63,677 bases of DNA from Phycisphaerales bacterium (GTDB taxonomy: Bacteria; Planctomycetota; Phycisphaerae; UBA1845), in NCBI GenBank assembly GCA_003597935.1, contig QZJT01000131.1, positions 1 to 63,677 of the forward strand, in the 5' to 3' direction. Below are positions 58,709 to 63,677 of this stretch, piece by piece (within the stretch, counting starts at the first letter, position 1; the number at the start of each line of letters is the position of its first letter). Both the position numbers and the translations under genes were made by a program. The notes under the pieces were generated by a model. It had not been told where the DNA came from. It ran no database searches and saw only the letters and a list, made by a program, of their open reading frames with translations.

Positions 58709-61230
58709 TCGTTCAGCGCTACAGCAGGCGATACATGCGCCGCCGTCCCGGTCGGACGATGCTGTCGGTCAGTGGCATCGCCATCGGCGTGGCGGCGATC
58801 TTCGGCATCTCGTTGACCATCGGCACGACGCGAAACGCATATCAGCGCATGTTCAGCGAGCTGGCCGGCCGCGCCGAACTCGAAATCGTCGCGTCCGGCT
58901 ACGGAGCGTTCGACGGTGACCTGACGCGTCTCATGGCGAATGCGCCGGGCGTGGCGGCGGCGGTGCCGGTCGCCGTGGCGGCGGCGGCGCTGACGTCGGC
59001 GGGCGGCTGGTCGGCGATCCAGGTGCTCGGGGTCGATCCCTCGCGTGACGGGCTGGTGCGCGACTACCGATTCTACCGCGGCCGCATGTTCACCGATGGC
59101 AACGAAGTAGTTATTCCGGTAGCGCTGGCGGACCGGACCGGCGTGAAGGTCGGCGACGCGCTCGGTGTTATGGGCAGCGCCGGGTCGGTGTCGCTGAGGG
59201 TCAGCGGACTCCTGGAGGGGGGCGGCGCGGCCGCGTTCAACGGCGGGGCCGTAGCGTTCACGTCGCTGGCTGCGGCGCAGCGGCTGAACGGGGGGGCGGT
59301 GGGAATCACGTCCATCCAGGTGGTCGTCGAGCGCGACGCGCGGCCCGAGGAGGTCCAGCGATCGCTGCAATCCATCGTTCCCGCCGGCATGCTGGTGCAG
59401 ACGCCCGCGGCGCGGGCGGCGCTGGGCGAGGCGGCGCTGTTCGGCACGGAACGCGGGCTGGGAGTGCTCAGCGTCGTGTCCCTGGTAGCCGGCGCGTTCG
59501 TGATCCTCAATTCATTTCTGATGGGATTGTCGGAGAGGACGCGGTCGTTTGCGCTGATGCGGGCGCTGGGCATGACTCGGTCACAAGTCGTTCGCATGTT
59601 GATGGGAGAAGCCGCGCTCGTGGGAGCGATCGGCGCCGTGGTCGGCATGGGCCTCGGCATGGCGCTGTCGGTCGTGCTGAACGCGATCGTCGCGGGCGTG
59701 CTCGGCGCCGCGTTACCGCCAATTCGGCTGACGTGGCCACCAGTGGCGCTGAGCGTGCTGCTTGGTCCGGGAGTGGCGGTTGCGGCGACCGCGCTGCCCG
59801 CCCGGCGCTTCAGCGTCCGCTCGCCGTTGGAGTTGCTCGGCGATCGTCGCGCCGCAGGCCTTACCGAGCGGCCCTCAGCGTGGCTGCCGGGTGCGGGACT
59901 GGCGTGCCTGCTGTTCCCGATCCTGGTGACCGCTGCACTGGTCTGGAACCGGGTGGGGAGCGAGCGGCTGGTTTCCCTGCTGGCGCCGGCGATGGCGTCG
60001 GGGCTGATCGGAGCGGCGCTGCTCGTACCGGGCATCTTCGCATGGCTCTGCCGCCCCCTCGAGCGCGGGCTGACGCGGGTGGCGGGCACCGAAGGACGTC
60101 TGGCCATTCGCGACCTTCGCCGCCATCGCATCCGCTCCAGCCTGACGATCGCCGTGCTGGCGATCTGCGTAGTCGTGTCGTTCGGCTTCGGCAACTCGAT
60201 GATGATCAGCGTAGACGACGTCCGGCAGTGGGTGGACCACGTCACCCCGTACGATTACTTCGCCCGCCGGCTCTGGCCTGACGTGGGCACGATGTCCGCT
60301 CCTACGATGCCGGAGTCGCTGGAGGGCGTTCTCCGTTCGCTGGAATCGGTCGACGTCGTCGACAAGCTGTGCTGGGCCGCCACCCGTGTAAACGGCGTCG
60401 TGGTGATGAGCGAGATCGGTTCGTATTCCGGAGCTGGCCCCATCGCGCAGGAAGTCGCCGAGGGAGACGCGGCCGGCCTGTACGAACGTCTCGAGTCGGG
60501 CGAAGTGGCGCTCGGCTCGGTCCTGGCGAAGAAGCTGAACGTACGCCCCGGTCAGACGGTCACGGTCCAGACACGTGCCGGCCAGCGCCCCATGAGGGTC
60601 GCGGGCATCATCTCAAGCTACACCGGCGGAGGCATGACTCTGCACCTCGCCTGGCCGGTGGGCGTCGACACCCTGGGCGTCAGCGGCGTGCACGTCTGGA
60701 TGCTGCGCGCCGCGCCCGGACGGCGCCAAGCACTGTCAGACGCATTGCGCCGGTTGGGCGTTGAACATGGCTTTCACGTGCAATCCATGGAACAGTTCCG
60801 CGCCACCGTGGACGGCGCCATGTCGGGCGTCGTGGCAGCGCTGTGGGTGATCATCGCCTTCGTGTTTGTGGTGGCGTCGCTGGGGACGGTGAACACGCTG
60901 ACCATGAACGTCATCGAGCAGATGCGGCAGCTCGGCCTGATGCGGGCGGTCGCCATGACCCGTCGGCAGGTGCGGCGGATGATCGTCTCGGCCGCGGCCG
61001 CGATGGCGCTCACCAGCCTTGTTCCCGGCGTGGCGATGGGCTTTCTACTGGCTTTCGCGATGGGGGCGAGCCACCATGCGGTCACGGGCTACCACGTAGA
61101 CATGACGATCCACTACTCGCTCCTGGCGGTGACCGTCATCGGGGCGGTAGCTACGGCGGTGGCGGCCGCGCTGGTGCCCGCCCAGCGCGCGGCGTCGATG
61201 CCGATCATCGAGGCGATTCGGTACGAATGA
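58705..61230 (+). CDS. FtsX-like ABC transporter permease
   Basis: 841 residues, two FtsX units in one chain. Helices: TMLSVSGIAIGVAAIFGISL at the N-terminus, then the first permease core (VLSVVSLVAGAFVILNSFLM; GAIGAVVGMGLGMALSVVLN), a linking block of two more helices (LACLLFPILVTAALVWNRVG), RSSLTIAVLAICVVVSFGFG, and the last core (ALWVIIAFVFVVASLGTVNT; LLAVTVIGAVATAVAAALVP). Large periplasmic MacB-like domains lie between. ERTRSFALMRALGMTRSQV and EQMRQLGLMRAVAMTRRQVR are the two coupling-helix repeats. It is likely an exporter of a lipid, peptide or antibiotic under PadR control. Confidence 0.92.
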   Translation: MIVQRYSRRYMRRRPGRTMLSVSGIAIGVAAIFGISLTIGTTRNAYQRMFSELAGRAELEIVASGYGAFDGDLTRLMANAPGVAAAVPVAVAAAALTSAGGWSAIQVLGVDPSRDGLVRDYRFYRGRMFTDGNEVVIPVALADRTGVKVGDALGVMGSAGSVSLRVSGLLEGGGAAAFNGGAVAFTSLAAAQRLNGGAVGITSIQVVVERDARPEEVQRSLQSIVPAGMLVQTPAARAALGEAALFGTERGLGVLSVVSLVAGAFVILNSFLMGLSERTRSFALMRALGMTRSQVVRMLMGEAALVGAIGAVVGMGLGMALSVVLNAIVAGVLGAALPPIRLTWPPVALSVLLGPGVAVAATALPARRFSVRSPLELLGDRRAAGLTERPSAWLPGAGLACLLFPILVTAALVWNRVGSERLVSLLAPAMASGLIGAALLVPGIFAWLCRPLERGLTRVAGTEGRLAIRDLRRHRIRSSLTIAVLAICVVVSFGFGNSMMISVDDVRQWVDHVTPYDYFARRLWPDVGTMSAPTMPESLEGVLRSLESVDVVDKLCWAATRVNGVVVMSEIGSYSGAGPIAQEVAEGDAAGLYERLESGEVALGSVLAKKLNVRPGQTVTVQTRAGQRPMRVAGIISSYTGGGMTLHLAWPVGVDTLGVSGVHVWMLRAAPGRRQALSDALRRLGVEHGFHVQSMEQFRATVDGAMSGVVAALWVIIAFVFVVASLGTVNTLTMNVIEQMRQLGLMRAVAMTRRQVRRMIVSAAAAMALTSLVPGVAMGFLLAFAMGASHHAVTGYHVDMTIHYSLLAVTVIGAVATAVAAALVPAQRAASMPIIEAIRYE

Positions 61231-61280
61231 AAGTCGAAGGTCGAAAGTCGAAGGTCGAAGGTCGAAAGTCGAAGGTCATT
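61227..61280. repeat. Heptamer tandem repeat (GAAGGTC/GAAAGTC)
   Basis: About seven 7-bp units run straight out of the FtsX stop codon. It is the same family as the heptamers at 19490. Confidence 0.8.
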
Positions 61281-61531
61281 GTCTCCGACGGCTGAACCGC
61301 GTGCCATGCTGCGCGCGTGTTGTGAGGGCTACGGGAAAGAAGGAGTAAGGGAAGAGCGACCCGGACCGACTGTGGATCCCGTCCATTCTTCCCTCACTCC
61401 CTCACTCCCTGATTCCCTTCTTCCTGTCGGCTGGGTTTGGTTGCGGGCGGAGGCCGCTCTGGGACGCGGTGGTGTACACGCTTCGCGCGCACGCCTGCCG
61501 CGGGCGCTGGCGGTTGGGGCCGGTGGGTGGG

Positions 61532-61726
61532 TCAGCCGCCCGAGGCCCGGGAGACGTAGAAGAGCACCCCCAGCATGACGGGCGTGGCGATCAGGACCGC
61601 GATGAACGTCACCCGAAGGGCAAGTCGCAGGGCCGGTGTCCAGGGCTTGCTGCGCCGGCCTCGATAGCACCCGACGCGCCGGCGGTGGTCCGGCGCCATG
61701 GGGAAAGGCAATGCCACAGCGTTCAT
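61532..61726 (-). CDS. Small membrane protein
   Basis: 64 residues. GGAGG lies nine bases before ATG 61726, a strong site, which argues for a real gene. A single membrane helix (RVTFIAVLIATPVMLGVLFY) follows a basic segment RRRVGCYRGRRSKPWTPALR, so the positive side is probably cytoplasmic. No family is recognised. Confidence 0.55.
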   Translation of the reverse strand: MNAVALPFPMAPDHRRRVGCYRGRRSKPWTPALRLALRVTFIAVLIATPVMLGVLFYVSRASGG

Positions 61727-62259
61727 GACACGAAACCTCCAAACGGGTCCAACGGCTTTATCGGGCGCGGGGGAGGCGTGAGTTTACGCTGCTTCACTTA
61801 TCGGAATCGGGCGGGCGCGAGAGTGCATCGAATGCCCAAGCGAGAGGGGCAATGTGTCCTGGGAAAACCGACATCCGGACCGTGTAACTTCAGTCCGGTT
61901 GGTGCTCCAGATCGGCCAGCCGGTAGCTCGTTATGGTAATCGCCGCGCACGGTGCGGCGAATAAGGCGGCCAATCGCCGCATGCGACCTTCGGCCCTGCC
62001 GGCACTTCGACGACTACCGACCAGCGGCTGTGGAATCGCGCGATGAAAGGCGGGGCGCGGAGGGGCACGGCGGCCGTGAGCAGCCGCACGCCGCGCACTC
62101 TAACATCTTGCTAACACGGACATGCCTGGGTATTCAGGTGGGCGCCACCGCCGCGGTTGACGCAGGTACCCGCGCGAAAGGCCCGCGATAATCGGGGACG
62201 CCCGGCGGTGAGCGCCACGCCGCGGGCGACGCGGCGGCACTGCGCCGAAGGAACCTGTC
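61727..62259. other. Intergenic region without a supported gene
   Basis: 533 bases between the small membrane gene and the MmcB-like gene. Short GC-rich frames only; an AAGGAA ribosome site precedes ATG 62260 at the far end. Confidence 0.45.
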
Positions 62260-62973
62260 ATGCCCGAAGGAAGTCTGCACCGGGAGCTGAAGGCGGCGGC
62301 GAGGCGATGGCTGTGGGAGCGCGGCTACGCGGCCGTGGCCGAGGAGGTGGTGATCCCCTCGCTGGGGGTTGTCGACGTGGCCGCCGCCGGCGTCTGGAAG
62401 CGGGCCAATCCGCGCGAGCCTTCGTTCGACCCGCGCGAGCACGTGGACCGACATCACGTCGTCTTCGTGGAGTGCAAGGCGTCGCGGGCGGATTATCTTC
62501 ACGACCTGGGACGGCAGATGCACTTCGCCTTCGCTCTCCAGGAGCGGGCGGCGCGGCTGACCCGTTCCCGCCGCCACCGCCGCTGGCGTCACGCCTGCGC
62601 GGCGCTGGGCAAGTTCGACACCTGCCTGGTCCGGCCGTTCGCCAATCTGCACTACGTTCTGACACCGCCGAAGCTGCTCCAGGCAAGGGAACTACCGCGT
62701 CGGTGGGGATGGCTGGTCAGCGACGGCGCCAGCGTTCGCGTGGTCCGCCGGGCGGCCTGGCAGGACGTGGCGGAAGTGGGCGCCATCGAGGGGGCCATCG
62801 CCCGCGCGCTGACCCGTCGGGTGATGGCGGCCCCCTCAGTGGAGCGCCCCTGCCCCGCGGAAGTAGCCGAGCCCGCCGTTCCGCGTTGGCTGGCTGTGCG
62901 GGTCGCTGGCGCTGAATGTCCGACCGCAGCGGAGGCTTCCTGCGGCGAGCCAAGGGGCTTTTGCTCGAGCTGA
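62260..62973 (+). CDS. MmcB-like PD-(D/E)XK family protein
   Basis: 237 residues. The nuclease-fold core fits: an N-terminal helix (ELKAAARRWLWERGYAAVAE), strand with Asp in SLGVVDVAAAGVWKR, and Glu-x-Lys in VVFVECKASRADYLHDLGR, as in MmcB-type DNA-repair proteins (the ExK(A/V)SRADF motif). Residues after 195 (SVERPCPAEVAEPAVPRWLA) are low in complexity. The catalytic Asp, Glu and Lys seem present, so nuclease activity is possible. It has no repair gene neighbour. Confidence 0.65.
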   Translation: MPEGSLHRELKAAARRWLWERGYAAVAEEVVIPSLGVVDVAAAGVWKRANPREPSFDPREHVDRHHVVFVECKASRADYLHDLGRQMHFAFALQERAARLTRSRRHRRWRHACAALGKFDTCLVRPFANLHYVLTPPKLLQARELPRRWGWLVSDGASVRVVRRAAWQDVAEVGAIEGAIARALTRRVMAAPSVERPCPAEVAEPAVPRWLAVRVAGAECPTAAEASCGEPRGFCSS

Positions 62974-63013
62974 AATGCGTCAACGGTCTCGGCACGCGGG
63001 CAGGGCGCCGCGC

Positions 63014-63418
63014 CTAACCGGATCCCGTGTACCGGTTCTGAAGGGCGGCGAAGTCGCGCAGGTCGACGTCGGTGTCGCCGTCGGCGTCGGCCCAGCGGCA
63101 GCCGGGGCCGGCGTCTGCGCCGGGCCCGCCCGCCCCGCCGCCCCAGTCGACGTCCAGGCACTCGGCGAAGTAGCGCCCGTCGCACATGTCCACGTCCTCG
63201 TCGCTGTCGAAGTCGCTGCCGCCGTCGTCGGGGATCCGTCCGTAGCGGATGTAATCGAGATACGTCTGATTCGTCATCCACCAGGATCGCACGTGCCAGA
63301 CGACTTCCGGTCGAAACGACGGGTATTGCCCCTCCGGGACGCCGGAATCGACGACCTGGCCGTAGATGTACCAGACGTACAGGTCGTCGGCGTAGTGCTC
63401 CGGACGGTGGGTGTGACA
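63014..63418 (-). pseudogene. Dockerin-bearing secreted protein remnant
   Basis: The frame is open from a TAG at 63419-63421 down to the stop at 63014. It reads HTHRPEHYADDLYVWYIYGQ, then VVWHVRSWWMTNQTYLDYIR, then two dockerin loops: DFDSDEDVDMCDGRYFAECL and WADADGDTDVDLRDFAALQN. Any start (GTG 63292 or beyond) lacks a ribosome site and a signal peptide. It is probably the 3' end of a truncated secreted protein similar to the one at 15253-16767. Confidence 0.6.
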
Positions 63419-63583
63419 CTAGCTTGGTTCGAGGTCAACAAACAGAATTGGAAGACGATTGTCGCGCACGAATTTGACCTGATCGCGCGCGATCATGCGA
63501 TTGTAGGCCACTTCGCCATAGCTCGCGGCCGCAACGACGGCAGGCGACGAGCCGGGGAGTAACTCTTCAGCCTCGTGGGGCAC
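63419..63583 (-). CDS. Short frame of unknown status before the dockerin remnant
   Basis: GTG 63583 opens 54 codons ending at the TAG that precedes the dockerin remnant, in the same frame (VPHEAEELLPGSSPAVVAAA ... FVDLEPS). No ribosome site or family is seen. It could be the upstream part of the broken secreted gene or a chance frame. Confidence 0.2.
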   Translation of the reverse strand: MPHEAEELLPGSSPAVVAAASYGEVAYNRMIARDQVKFVRDNRLPILFVDLEPS

Positions 63584-63677
63584 CGAGTGTTACGATTCTG
63601 TTACAATTGCGCGATGGTTCGCGTGTTGCTAGCCTTCGCGCATGCAGTCACGGAAGGCGCTTGCAGAGGCTGTTGAT

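Noticed and set aside
63584..63677. Possible tRNA or promoter near the right window edge
   Set aside because: AT-rich phrase TTGTAACAGAATCGTAAC is present but no cloverleaf or box pair with proper spacing could be formed.

Overview
The window is GC-rich, gene-dense bacterial chromosome and most likely comes from a planctomycete (Planctomycetota, perhaps Phycisphaerae-like). The evidence is: large secreted beta-helix, FG-GAP and dockerin-type proteins; a prepilin-type pseudopilin beside a dockerin protein; a system II cytochrome c maturation pair (ResB/Ccs1 and CcsA) of unusual size; kynurenine-pathway genes; and many dispersed palindromic and short tandem repeats of the kind I associate with planctomycete genomes. 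No plasmid, prophage or CRISPR locus is visible. The taxonomic call is inference.

Layout. 1-2.5 kb (minus): a PPK2 polyphosphate kinase cut by the window edge, an Xre-ImmA/IrrE regulator pair with a readable promoter and operator, and an enoyl-CoA hydratase. 3.2-9.1 kb: a secreted beta-helix protein, a DinB-family protein, an acyl-CoA ligase-type enzyme, and ribosomal genes rplM-rpsI (S9 with a long Ala/Pro-rich N-terminus). 9.3-12 kb: a decayed insertion sequence behind a strong promoter, an RHS remnant and tandem repeat arrays. 12-18.4 kb (minus): a hybrid histidine kinase, a pseudopilin-dockerin pair and murD. 18.7-25.5 kb (plus): a DUF4198 protein coupled to a BNR/sortilin-like repeat protein, RNase R carrying an in-frame repeat insertion, and a TIR-like protein.

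25.6-35.4 kb (minus) is the most interesting block: PspA, an AAA+ ATPase, a histone-H1-like Lys/Arg-rich protein, a vWA protein, an ABC substrate-binding protein fused to OmpA, an ABC permease, an ABC ATPase and a coiled-coil membrane protein, all in one direction. I read it as a candidate envelope-stress or transport system. 36-45 kb (plus): a giant TSP3/FG-GAP surface lipoprotein, the dnaG-rpoD pair behind a near-consensus promoter, and two copies of a small DUF, the second frameshifted.

45.5-47.5 kb (minus) holds a DNA methyltransferase-nuclease gene whose middle has been replaced by an HTH plus GIY-YIG-like gene. 48-53 kb: the resB and ccsA homologues, then a 75-bp tandem array. 53.4-57 kb: kynurenine 3-monooxygenase and tryptophan 2,3-dioxygenase, separated by a DUF5678 and retropepsin-DUF5677-like pair. 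57.3-61.2 kb: a PadR regulator with its operator-promoter and an ABC/FtsX exporter in overlapping genes. The last 2.5 kb hold a small membrane protein, an MmcB-like PD-(D/E)XK protein and a dockerin remnant.

Several repeat families enter coding sequence: RNase R, the ABC permease tail, the CcsA N-terminus and the BNR protein N-terminus. This is the other recurring theme of the window.
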